This document shows, piece after piece, positions 1 through 5,815 of a stretch of 11,882 nucleotides of DNA. The number at the start of each line of letters is the position of its first letter. The first letter of the stretch is position 1. Source of the DNA: an uncultured Shinella sp. GTDB lineage: Bacteria > Pseudomonadota > Alphaproteobacteria > Rhizobiales > Rhizobiaceae. The DNA lies in the NCBI GenBank assembly GCA_946481465.1, contig CAMLOC010000038.1:1-11882 (forward strand). Direction: 5' to 3'. The translations under genes were made by a program, and so were the position numbers. The notes beneath the pieces are model-generated. The model saw only the letters and a list, made by a program, of their open reading frames with translations. It made no database searches and had not been told where the DNA came from.

Positions 1-138
1 CTCGAAGACACGATCAAGGGCTTCAAGGGCCTCGTCAACGGCGACTACGACCACCTGCCGGAGGCCGCCTTCTACATGGTCGGTTCCATGGAAGAGGCGA
101 TCGAAAAGGCCAAGAAGCTGGCTGCCGAAGCTGCTTGA
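1..138 (+). CDS. atpD: ATP synthase F1 subunit beta, C-terminal end (partial)
   Basis: The first 45 codons run in frame from the window edge to a TGA at 136-138. They encode the extreme C-terminus of the catalytic beta subunit of F1F0 ATP synthase, with the conserved stretch [20 protein letters not shown] followed by an Ala/Lys/Glu-rich helix. In the family this helical C-terminal domain follows the nucleotide-binding domain and contains the region that contacts subunit gamma; the Walker motifs lie outside the window. The enzyme makes ATP from ADP and phosphate at the cytoplasmic face of the inner membrane. atpC follows on the same strand after 64 bases, the usual end of an atp operon (…atpD-atpC). 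The call is secure because of both the sequence and the neighbour; only the 5' part is missing. Confidence 0.97.
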   Translation, partial: LEDTIKGFKGLVNGDYDHLPEAAFYMVGSMEEAIEKAKKLAAEAA

Positions 139-144
139 TGAATT

Positions 145-167
145 CGGGCGCCCTTCGCGGGCGCCCG
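145..167 (+). promoter_or_regulatory. GC-rich intercistronic hairpin between atpD and atpC
   Basis: Seven bases after the atpD stop, arms 145-153 and 159-167 form a perfect 9-bp GC-rich stem with the five-base loop TTCGC. Only two T residues follow, so this is not a convincing intrinsic terminator. It lies about 20 bases before the atpC ribosome binding site. A stable stem here could protect the 3' end of upstream mRNA or partly dampen read-through to atpC; that role is inferred. Confidence 0.6.
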
Positions 168-202
168 TTCCTGCCGGACGACATCAGAAGAAGTGAATGG
201 TC

Positions 203-610
203 ATGGCCGACAATTTCAACTTTGAACTCGTTTCCCCCGAGCGCCTGCTGGTTTCCGGCAGCGTGAGCGAAGTCGTCATTCCGGCGACCGAGGGCGAAAT
301 GACCGTCATGGCCAACCATGCGCCGACCATGACGACGATCAAGCCGGGCGTCGTCACCGTGAAGTCCGCGGACGGCAAGAAGGATCGCTACGTGGTCTTC
401 GGCGGTTTCGCCGACATCATCCCGACCGGTTGCACGCTGCTGGCCGAATCGGCCGTGCATGTCGACGACTTCAAGAGCGACGACATCGTGCGCCGCATCG
501 AAGCTGCGCGTGCTGACCTCGCCCATGCCAAGTCGGACGACCAGAAGTTCGGTATCGAGACGTATCTCGCCGAACTCACCACGCTGCAGGGCATTGTCGT
601 GCCCGTCTGA
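203..610 (+). CDS. atpC: ATP synthase F1 subunit epsilon
   Basis: Encodes a 135-residue epsilon subunit of F1F0 ATP synthase, part of the central rotor stalk with gamma and a regulator of ATP hydrolysis. The N-terminal beta-sandwich domain is clear (FNFELVSPERLLVSGSV, then VVIPATEGEMTVMANHAPTM). A C-terminal helical part follows (DDIVRRIEAARADLAHAKSDD…), so the protein is full length for the family. An in-frame ATG at 197 would add two residues (Met-Val). I prefer ATG 203 because the purine-rich AGAAGAAG at 186-193 is 9 bases from it but only 3 from ATG 197, and family members usually begin Met-Ala-Asp. It is the last gene of the atp operon and is followed by a strong terminator at 636-661. 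Confidence 0.96.
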   Translation: MADNFNFELVSPERLLVSGSVSEVVIPATEGEMTVMANHAPTMTTIKPGVVTVKSADGKKDRYVVFGGFADIIPTGCTLLAESAVHVDDFKSDDIVRRIEAARADLAHAKSDDQKFGIETYLAELTTLQGIVVPV

Positions 611-635
611 TCATGCCGCTCGCTTTCGCCCTTCG

Positions 636-661
636 AACCCGCCGTCTCCGGCGGGTTTTTT
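636..661 (+). terminator. Intrinsic terminator of the atp operon
   Basis: Arms AACCCGCCG (636-644) and CGGCGGGTT (649-657) form a perfect 9-bp stem with the loop TCTC, and the 3' arm runs into a six-T tract at 656-661. It starts 26 bases after the atpC stop codon. This is a textbook rho-independent terminator and marks the end of the ATP synthase transcript, so the next gene needs its own promoter. Confidence 0.92.
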
Positions 662-702
662 ATTGCCTGCAATTTGTCCTTTTGGCGGAGGGTCTTCTTT
701 AC

Positions 703-734
703 CCTGTCCGAAACAAGGCGTACCTGACCGAAAC
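703..734 (+). repeat. Direct repeat in the manC leader, possible operator
   Basis: CCTGTCCGAAAC (703-714) and CCTGACCGAAAC (723-734) match at 11 of 12 positions with a 20-bp period, about two helical turns. The second copy also sits in a small inverted repeat (CTGAC 724-728, GTCAG 735-739). They lie between the atp terminator and the manC start, where a promoter must be. A weak -35/-10 pair (CTTGTC 740-745, TACGAC 763-768, 17-bp spacer) lies just downstream. The arrangement suits a dimeric regulator bound on one DNA face; the regulator is unknown. Confidence 0.4.
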
Positions 735-781
735 GTCAGCTTGTCTTCATTTGCTGTTTCTTTACGACGCTGGATGAGAGT

Positions 782-799
782 GGCGCGCAAGGGTGCGCC
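782..799 (+). promoter_or_regulatory. Hairpin covering a possible Shine-Dalgarno of manC
   Basis: Bases 782-788 pair with 793-799 (six Watson-Crick pairs and one G-T) around the loop AAGG, ending directly before the ATG at 800. The only Shine-Dalgarno-like sequence for that ATG, AAGGG at 789-793, lies in the loop and closing pair, so ribosome access would be restricted. Either translation from 800 is structure-controlled, or the real start is downstream at 824 or 833. Confidence 0.45.
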
Positions 800-2260
800 A
801 TGAGGGCGAACCATCGCATCAGGATGAGCAGGATGAGCAGCAAAATCGTACCCGTCATCATGGCCGGCGGAAAGGGCACGCGTCTCTGGCCGCTGTCGCG
901 TGCCTCCGCGCCCAAGCAGTTCCTCGAATTCCTGGGCGAAACCACGCTCTTCCAGAAGACGCTGTCGCGCGTGGCCGATGCGGCGCTCTACGCGGCGCCG
1001 GTCGTCGTCACCAACAGCGATTTCCGCTTCCTCGTCGCCGAGCAGGCCCGCGCCGCCGGCGTTGCGCTCGCATCGATCCTGCTGGAGCCCGTCGCCCGCA
1101 ACACGGCGCCGGCGCTTGCGGCCGCTGCGACCTTCGTTGCGCGCCGGCACGGCGACGATGCGATCATGCAGGTGCTCGCCTCCGACCACGAGATCGACGC
1201 CGACGCCACCTATTTCGATTGCATCGCCAGGGCGGCCGCCGCCGCGAGGTCCGGCCGCCTCGTCACCTTCGGCATCACGCCGAGCGAGCCGGCGACCGGC
1301 TACGGCTATATCGAGACCGGCGAGGATCTCGGCAACGGCGCCAATGCCGTGCGCCGTTTCGTCGAAAAGCCGGACCATATGCGGGCGACGGCCATGCTGG
1401 CGGCGGGCGGCTATCTCTGGAATTCCGGTATGTTCATGCTGCCGGTCGGGCTTTTCCTGCGCGAGCTTCGGCAATATGCGCCTGCCGTGCTGGAGGCCGC
1501 CGCGGAAGCCGTCGCCAAGGCGCAGCACGACCTCGATTTCGAGCGGCTCGACGAGGCGGCCTTTGCGCGCGCGCCCGATATCTCCGTCGACTATGCCATT
1601 TTCGAGAAGACGCCGATCGCCGCCGTCGTGCCCTCGCCCATCACCTGGTCCGACCTCGGCAGCTGGGATTCCGTGTGGAAGACCGGCCGGCAGGACGAGG
1701 CGGGCAATGTCGCCGACGGCAGCACGACCGTGCTCGACACGCGCAATTCGCTGGTCATCTCGCGGGACATCCACGTCGCCGTGCAGGGCCTCGACAATGT
1801 CGCCGTCATCGCCAGCGAGGACGCCGTCTATGTCGGGCGCATGGAGGACAGCCAGAATGTCGGCAAGCTGGTCAAGCATCTTGCCAGCCTGCCGAAGACG
1901 GCCAAGCTGACCGAAACGCACCCGACCTCCTACCGGCCCTGGGGCGGCTATACCTCGGTGCTGAACGGCGAGCGGTTCCAGGTCAAGCGCCTGTTCGTGA
2001 CACCCGGCAAGCGGCTGTCGCTGCAGAAGCATCATCACCGCTCCGAGCACTGGATCGTGGTGCGCGGTACGGCCGAGGTGACGATCGGCGACAGGACGGT
2101 CATGCTGCGCGAGAACGAATCCGTCTATATCCCGCAGGGTGAAGTGCACCGCCTCGCCAATCCGGGCAAGATCCTGCTCGAACTGATCGAGGTGCAAACC
2201 GGATCCTATCTCGGCGAGGACGACATCATCCGCATCGAGGATGAGTTTGGGCGGGGCTAG
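800..2260 (+). CDS. manC: Bifunctional mannose-1-phosphate guanylyltransferase / mannose-6-phosphate isomerase
   Basis: A 486-residue type II PMI/GMP enzyme (ManC/CpsB/AlgA/NoeJ family). It makes GDP-mannose from mannose-1-phosphate and GTP and interconverts fructose-6-phosphate and mannose-6-phosphate, supplying mannose and fucose units for exopolysaccharide or LPS. The N-terminal nucleotidyltransferase domain shows GGKGTRLWPLSR (23-34), FVEKP (187-191) and a WNSGMF motif. A linker leads to the C-terminal cupin isomerase domain, with HHHRSEHW (411-418) carrying likely metal ligands and PQGEVHRL near the end. The start is uncertain. ATG 800 has AAGGG six bases upstream but inside a hairpin. 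ATG 833 has AGGA (821-824) eight bases upstream and gives a more typical N-terminus (MSSKIVPVIMAGG). ATG 824 is also in frame. The gene stands alone after the atp terminator. Its TAG stop (2258-2260) overlaps the edge of a palindromic repeat. Confidence 0.94.
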   Translation: MRANHRIRMSRMSSKIVPVIMAGGKGTRLWPLSRASAPKQFLEFLGETTLFQKTLSRVADAALYAAPVVVTNSDFRFLVAEQARAAGVALASILLEPVARNTAPALAAAATFVARRHGDDAIMQVLASDHEIDADATYFDCIARAAAAARSGRLVTFGITPSEPATGYGYIETGEDLGNGANAVRRFVEKPDHMRATAMLAAGGYLWNSGMFMLPVGLFLRELRQYAPAVLEAAAEAVAKAQHDLDFERLDEAAFARAPDISVDYAIFEKTPIAAVVPSPITWSDLGSWDSVWKTGRQDEAGNVADGSTTVLDTRNSLVISRDIHVAVQGLDNVAVIASEDAVYVGRMEDSQNVGKLVKHLASLPKTAKLTETHPTSYRPWGGYTSVLNGERFQVKRLFVTPGKRLSLQKHHHRSEHWIVVRGTAEVTIGDRTVMLRENESVYIPQGEVHRLANPGKILLELIEVQTGSYLGEDDIIRIEDEFGRG

Positions 2261-2464
2261 AGCATTTCCGGCCGAAGCGAGATCGCGTCGGCGTCGGGCA
2301 GCGCGGTAAAAACAAGAGTCCAGAGTCTGTCAGGTTCATTCTGAATCTGACAGACTCTGGATTTCTTTGTTTTCGTTTGTCTCTTCGGGAAAACCGGTTC
2401 CCACTTTTCCCTGACAAACTCTAGCGTATTTCCCGTGAACCGGCGTTCGCCGGACATGTTCTAG
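2257..2464. repeat. Composite palindromic intergenic repeat (RIME-like)
   Basis: The whole gap between the two convergent genes looks like one repetitive element. Its ends are near-perfect inverted copies: CTAGAGCAT (2257-2265) and ATGTTCTAG (2456-2464), 8 of 9 matching as complements. Inside are a 20-bp stem (2319-2338 / 2342-2361), a further diverged copy of one arm (CTGACAAACTCTAG, 2411-2424, 12 of 14 identical to 2347-2360), the palindrome AACCGGTT in 2390-2400, and a small CCGGC/GCCGG hairpin (2440-2453). Rhizobial genomes carry many such mosaic palindromic elements (for example RIME). Assignment to a named family is inferred. The middle is much more AT-rich than the flanking genes. Confidence 0.6.
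2316..2364. terminator. Bidirectional terminator between convergent genes
   Basis: Arms 2319-2333 and 2347-2361 form a perfect 15-bp stem. It continues inward through one G-T and four further pairs to a TTC loop, and outward through three weaker pairs. On the plus strand it is followed by a T-rich run (2362-2380). On the minus strand the flank (2303-2315) reads as a T-rich tract too. It can therefore end transcripts of the plus-strand manC gene and the minus-strand phosphoesterase unit. Confidence 0.8.
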
Positions 2465-3210
2465 ACAAGGTCAGCGCCCGCAAGGGTCACCCTGAGGGCG
2501 GTCAGGCGGCCGGTGGCGTAGCAGGTCGTGTCGATGCAGATACGGCCCTTGCCGAAGACCGGTTCGCGCCCCGCGGTATGGCCGTGGATGACCGTCAGCG
2601 GCAGGCCGGGGCCTTCGCTGAGGAAGGGCTCGCGGATCCAGATCAGGTCGTGGTCCTCCTGCCGGGCGAGTGGAACGCCCGGCATGATGCCGGCATGGAC
2701 GAAGAGCCGGTCGCCGCTCGAAACCGCGATCGGCATGGCCTGCAGGAAATCGACATGGTGTTGCGGCACCGCCCGGCGCAGGGCTGCGCCGAGCGCGTGC
2801 ATCGCCTCGCCGCGGTCGGGATAGGCCGCAAGGTCCAGCCCGTAGGAGCGCAGCGTCGCGTCGCCGCCGTAGTCCAGCCAGCGAAGATGCTGGTGCGGGT
2901 TGAAGATGAATTTCAGGAACGTGTCGTCATGGTTGCCGCACAGCGCGATGCGCTCGATGCCGTCGCCGTGGTCGGGTGTCGCCAGGTGCTCGATCACCGC
3001 CCGGGAGGCGGGACCCCGATCGACATAATCGCCGAGATAGAGGATGAGCGGCCGCTCGGCCATGCGCGACGCGGCATCCGCGCGAATGCGCTCCTCCAGC
3101 GCCAGCAGGGCGTCGAGGCAGCCATGCACGTCGCCGATGGCGTAGATGAGCGGGCGGTCGGCGGCAAGGGTGAGGCGCTGGCGAAGCATGGGCTGGGCAG
3201 GAAGGGTCAT
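2461..3210 (-). CDS. Metallophosphoesterase, PPP-type serine/threonine phosphatase-like
   Basis: Encodes a 249-residue cytoplasmic calcineurin-like phosphoesterase. The dinuclear metal site is complete and in the usual order: GDVHG (26-30), GDYVDRG (60-66), GNHD (92-95), a later FVHAG histidine, and HGHT with H209 and H211. This order matches bacterial PPP phosphatases and ApaH/PrpE-like enzymes, which cleave phosphoprotein, nucleotide or diadenosine polyphosphate substrates; the substrate here is unknown. I chose the ATG at 3210. A TTG at 3252 would add 14 poorly conserved residues and has no ribosome binding site, while the ATG has only a close AGG, so the start is moderately sure. It is the last gene of a likely three-gene minus-strand unit, 57 bases after the nuclease-like gene. 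Its TAG stop (2463-2461) falls in the end of the palindromic repeat. Confidence 0.88.
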   Translation of the reverse strand: MTLPAQPMLRQRLTLAADRPLIYAIGDVHGCLDALLALEERIRADAASRMAERPLILYLGDYVDRGPASRAVIEHLATPDHGDGIERIALCGNHDDTFLKFIFNPHQHLRWLDYGGDATLRSYGLDLAAYPDRGEAMHALGAALRRAVPQHHVDFLQAMPIAVSSGDRLFVHAGIMPGVPLARQEDHDLIWIREPFLSEGPGLPLTVIHGHTAGREPVFGKGRICIDTTCYATGRLTALRVTLAGADLV

Positions 3211-3267
3211 GGACCTGTCATAGCCGGGACGAGCCGGGGAGGGAACCGGCAAAGTGGCGCATCGCCG

Positions 3268-3882
3268 TCAGCGCCGGCGCCCCGGCGGGCATCGCCCGAG
3301 GGCGCGGCATGCCGCATCGATCCAGATACCGGCCTTTTCCCGCATGGCATCCCGCTGGATGCCGGAAAGCCGCGGCGTGGCGGCCGAGGCCGCGCCGCGC
3401 GCCACGAGCGTTTCGGCAAGATCCCTGCCGCCGGCCGCGCAGGTGAGGAAGGATACGCCGGCGAACCGTATATCCTCCCTACAGGTCAGGCGCCTGCCGG
3501 CGATCAGCCGCTTGAGGGCGATGCGCGCCTGCTGGCCGCAGACGGCGATCGTGCCCGCGGCATCGCGGCAGAGCCGTTTCGGATCGACCGGCACGGCATC
3601 CGTCAAAATGTAGAGCCGGCCGCGGTCCTCGAAGGAGGCGCTGTCGAAAACGGTGACGCGAACCGTGGGGTGAAGGCGCAGCGGCAGCACGATCGGCTCG
3701 ACGGCCAGCCGCTCATAGCCCTGCGTCTTCCTGTCGATGCGCACCGGCCTGTCGGTCCAGATCGGGTCGTCCGAGGTCGGGTCCGGCTCGAGCCCGGCGG
3801 CCGGGGCCGCAGTCGCCGAAAGAAGGAGCAGGAGCAAGGCGGGCGCCCGCATCCGTCCTGTCCGCCTTGCGGGTCCCTTCAT
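3268..3882 (-). CDS. Secreted thermonuclease (SNase)-like protein, active site apparently degraded
   Basis: A 204-residue exported protein. It begins with a basic segment and a Leu-rich hydrophobic core (about 13-26) ending APAAG, a typical signal peptide cut near residue 28. Residues about 73-190 follow the staphylococcal nuclease-fold pattern: a beta-rich part (VRVTVFDS…GRLYIL), then CGQQARIALKRLIAGRRLTC, then GGRDLAETLVARGAA, then a helix ending near GIW. Expected catalytic elements look changed: DSAS (80-83) replaces DGDT, DPK (100-102) stands near the usual APE, and no DRYGR-type arginine follows D137. Six cysteines (105, 115, 134, 148, 192, 198) suit disulfides in the periplasm. The start at ATG 3882 is strongly supported by GGGAAGAGGGAG just upstream. 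It follows the DUF6030-like gene by 23 bases, so the two are probably co-transcribed. The open frame continues upstream of 3882, but that part overlaps the neighbour and is not coding. Confidence 0.75.
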   Translation of the reverse strand: MKGPARRTGRMRAPALLLLLLSATAAPAAGLEPDPTSDDPIWTDRPVRIDRKTQGYERLAVEPIVLPLRLHPTVRVTVFDSASFEDRGRLYILTDAVPVDPKRLCRDAAGTIAVCGQQARIALKRLIAGRRLTCREDIRFAGVSFLTCAAGGRDLAETLVARGAASAATPRLSGIQRDAMREKAGIWIDAACRALGRCPPGRRR

Positions 3883-3905
3883 GGCAAACTCCCTCTTCCC
3901 GTGCG

Positions 3906-4739
3906 TCACAGCGTATCCGGCAGCGGCAGCCAGCGGCTGCGGTCGAAATAATCCGGCAGGTAGGAGCCGCGGTTTCGCGTGCGGTCCGGCGTGATGATGA
4001 AATTGTAGCGCGGCGTCTCGCCGAATTCCTTCTTGAGCTGGATGCGGTTGCCGAAGCGGATGATGTCGAATTCCCGGAGGGCGCGGATATTCGCGAAGAT
4101 GTCGGGCGCCTCTCTCCAGCGCACCTCGTCGAGGAAGACCTCGATGGCCGCGATGACGGCGTCCGTCACGCGGTTCTGCGTTGCCGTGTTCTCGATGTTG
4201 AGCTTGATGCGGAAGGAGGAGACGCGGGTTTCCGCATTGCCCCGGATCGACAGGAAGGCGGAGGAGGGCGTGTTTGCGCCGTCGCCCGCGTCGGGGAATT
4301 CGCGGTAGGACTGGCACTCCCAGCTTTGCCGGTCGAGCAGCCCGGCCTTCCAGCCCGCCGTTTCGAAGCCACCGCGGCGCAGCGCCTCGCAGAGCATTTC
4401 CGGCGCCTTGCGGATGGTGCGGACGAACTGGGTCTGCATCGGCGTGACGGGGGTCAGCAGCCGTTCCGAGATAAGGCCCTTCGGGCGCGGCAGGCGGTTG
4501 CCCTTCAGCTCATAGGGCCGGAGCTGGCGTGCATGGGGCGCAACGGTGACCGGATCGTAGCCGAAATGGGCGAGCAGCCGGTTGAGATTGCGGTTGCCGT
4601 TGGCCAAAAGCACGGTCGCGCCGATCGCTCCGAGCAGCACGATGGCCAACAGCCCGAAGACAACCAAGCCGGATCTGCCTTGCTTCCGCTCCGTCATGCC
4701 GAACCGCGCTATTGCCCGTGTCGATGCGATGGGCCGCAT
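3906..4739 (-). CDS. Single-pass membrane protein, DUF6030-like
   Basis: A 277-residue protein with a short basic cytoplasmic N-terminus, one hydrophobic segment at about residues 24-46 and a long, probably periplasmic, remainder. The soluble part has three cysteines, two in the MLCEALRRGGF…SWECQSY region. It resembles rhizobial proteins annotated DUF6030; that match is from memory and the function is unknown. ATG 4739 is favoured because GGGAG (4752-4748) lies eight bases upstream. ATG 4697 (residue 15) has no good ribosome binding site. It is the first gene of the minus-strand unit DUF6030-like / nuclease-like / phosphoesterase and starts 56 bases after the LysR stop. An anchor with a periplasmic domain beside an exported Cys-rich protein suggests a shared envelope role, which is inference. 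Confidence 0.8.
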   Translation of the reverse strand: MRPIASTRAIARFGMTERKQGRSGLVVFGLLAIVLLGAIGATVLLANGNRNLNRLLAHFGYDPVTVAPHARQLRPYELKGNRLPRPKGLISERLLTPVTPMQTQFVRTIRKAPEMLCEALRRGGFETAGWKAGLLDRQSWECQSYREFPDAGDGANTPSSAFLSIRGNAETRVSSFRIKLNIENTATQNRVTDAVIAAIEVFLDEVRWREAPDIFANIRALREFDIIRFGNRIQLKKEFGETPRYNFIITPDRTRNRGSYLPDYFDRSRWLPLPDTL

Positions 4740-4795
4740 CCATCGATCTCCCGCTCCTGATAGGCTACTCCCCGGGTGCCTGCAAGCGCGCGGGC

Positions 4796-5719
4796 CTACG
4801 GTGCGATACGGCTGGCGAGCAGGCTGTCATGGAGCCGGAGGGCTTCGGGCGGCGCGGTGCGGAATTTCGGCAGGCCGAGATGGTAGCCGTAGCCGGTGAC
4901 CAGACGCGCCACCCCGAGCTGTACCAGCGTGCCGTCGGCAAGCGGGGCGGCAAGGAGATCGAGGCTGCCGAGCGCCACGCCGTCCCCGTTGAGGGCGGCG
5001 TCGATGGCGAGCGCATAGGTGGAGAAGGTAAGGTGCGGCCGCGGTGGCGCCTTGCGGAACGCCTGCGGCGCGATCCTTTCGAGCCAGGGGCGGAAGGAGA
5101 TCCAGTTGGCGTTGAAGCGCTCGTAGTCGATGAGGTCGAGGCCGGCGAGGTCGCCCGGCATGACGGCGGCGGCATCGAGCCCCTTGCGGGCGATATAGTC
5201 CGGCGAGGCCACGGGGGCGAGTGTCTCGGCGAGCAGCGGCGTCAGCGACCAGCGGGGGTGTTCCCCGGCACTGTAGAGGATGACGAGGTCGTTGTTCTCC
5301 GAGGCGAGGTCGGCCGGGCTGTCCGACGTGACAAGGCGCAGGGCGACGTCGGGATTGTCGCGGGAGAAATCACGCAGGCGCGGGCCGAGCCAGAGATGGG
5401 AGACCGACCCGCTGGCGGCGAGCGATATGCTCTGCCCCGCGCCACTGCGGAACGGCTCCAGGCTTTCCTCGAGATAGTCGAGCGAGGCGCGCACGCGCTG
5501 GAACAGCCGTTCGCCGCGCGGCGTCAGCGCCAGGTTCTTGCCGCTGCGGGTGAAGAGCTGTGTGCCGAGATGGTCCTCCAGCCCTTTGATGCGCCGGCTG
5601 ACGGCGGCCTGGGTGATGTTCAGCTCCCGCCCGGCGCGTGAGAAGTTCATGTGCCGGCAGGCGGCGTCGAAGACGCGGAAGGCTTCGAGGGGAATATGGG
5701 CGAGCAGGGCATCCTTCAT
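4796..5719 (-). CDS. LysR-family transcriptional regulator (GcvA-like)
   Basis: A full-length 307-residue LysR regulator. The N-terminal winged helix-turn-helix covers about residues 11-70, with the recognition part NFSRAGRELNITQAAVSRRI, followed by the conserved EDHLGTQLFTR and LTPRG. The rest is the two-lobed periplasmic-binding-type effector domain (from about 95), which normally binds a pathway metabolite. The N-terminus (LEAFRVFDAACRHMNFSRAG) resembles the GcvA/AmpR branch. It diverges from the alcohol dehydrogenase operon across 91 bases, the classic arrangement in which a LysR protein controls its neighbour and itself. No Shine-Dalgarno precedes ATG 5719. A GATAAT -10-like box ends nine bases upstream, so the mRNA may be leaderless or nearly so. 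The next Met is residue 24, inside the DNA-binding domain, so 5719 is the only sensible start. Confidence 0.93.
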   Translation of the reverse strand: MKDALLAHIPLEAFRVFDAACRHMNFSRAGRELNITQAAVSRRIKGLEDHLGTQLFTRSGKNLALTPRGERLFQRVRASLDYLEESLEPFRSGAGQSISLAASGSVSHLWLGPRLRDFSRDNPDVALRLVTSDSPADLASENNDLVILYSAGEHPRWSLTPLLAETLAPVASPDYIARKGLDAAAVMPGDLAGLDLIDYERFNANWISFRPWLERIAPQAFRKAPPRPHLTFSTYALAIDAALNGDGVALGSLDLLAAPLADGTLVQLGVARLVTGYGYHLGLPKFRTAPPEALRLHDSLLASRIAP

Positions 5720-5810
5720 GATCTGAAATTATCAAAAAGGCCGAAAAATCCAAGGATTTGAAAATCTGAAATCGTGATGCACGGTTCGGCAAATCCGTTC
5801 GGGAGGTTCC
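5720..5810. promoter_or_regulatory. Divergent promoter/operator region, LysR gene versus dehydrogenase operon
   Basis: This AT-rich gap stands out from the GC-rich genes. It holds a 9-bp direct repeat ATCTGAAAT (5721-5729 and 5764-5772, 43 bases apart, about four helical turns) and the inverted repeat AAATCC-AA-GGATTT (5746-5759). On the minus strand GATAAT (5733-5728) is a good -10 for the LysR gene, with a weak TCCTTG -35 at 17 bp. On the plus strand TTGAAA (5758-5763) is a possible -35 without a clear -10, as expected for an activated promoter. The dyad lies where a LysR tetramer would bind; the exact T-N11-A box was not fixed. Confidence 0.6.
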
Positions 5811-5815
5811 GTGCA
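5778..5815 (+). promoter_or_regulatory. Inverted repeat enclosing the ribosome binding site and GTG start
   Basis: TGCACGG (5778-5784) and CCGTGCA (5809-5815) are perfect 7-bp inverted repeats. In RNA they would form a stem that includes the GTG start codon at 5811 and closes a 24-base loop holding the Shine-Dalgarno GGGAGG (5801-5806). It could modulate translation of the dehydrogenase, or serve as a DNA operator. Seven base pairs over a long loop is modest evidence. Confidence 0.35.

Noticed and set aside
611..2197. Long minus-strand open frame (528 codons) opposite manC
   Set aside because: It lies antisense to a gene with complete motifs, is extremely rich in Arg/Gly/His/Asp and has no recognisable domain. 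GC-rich codon bias commonly opens such frames.
3211..3252. TTG start giving a 14-residue longer phosphoesterase
   Set aside because: No ribosome binding site precedes it, and the extra Pro/Arg-rich residues are not part of the family core.
2578..3951. Plus-strand open frame of 457 codons across the phosphoesterase and nuclease-like genes
   Set aside because: It spans two minus-strand genes and their gap, which a real gene would not do here; composition is Arg/Gly/Ala rich with no motif.
3883..4317. Upstream extension of the nuclease-like reading frame
   Set aside because: The added residues overlap the membrane-protein gene out of frame, whereas ATG 3882 has both a strong ribosome binding site and a proper signal peptide.
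4740..4795. Possible minus-strand promoter for the membrane-protein gene
   Set aside because: CTTGCA and CCTATC are spaced 16 bp apart, but the predicted start would fall at the Shine-Dalgarno itself and the hexamers are poor, so it was not listed.
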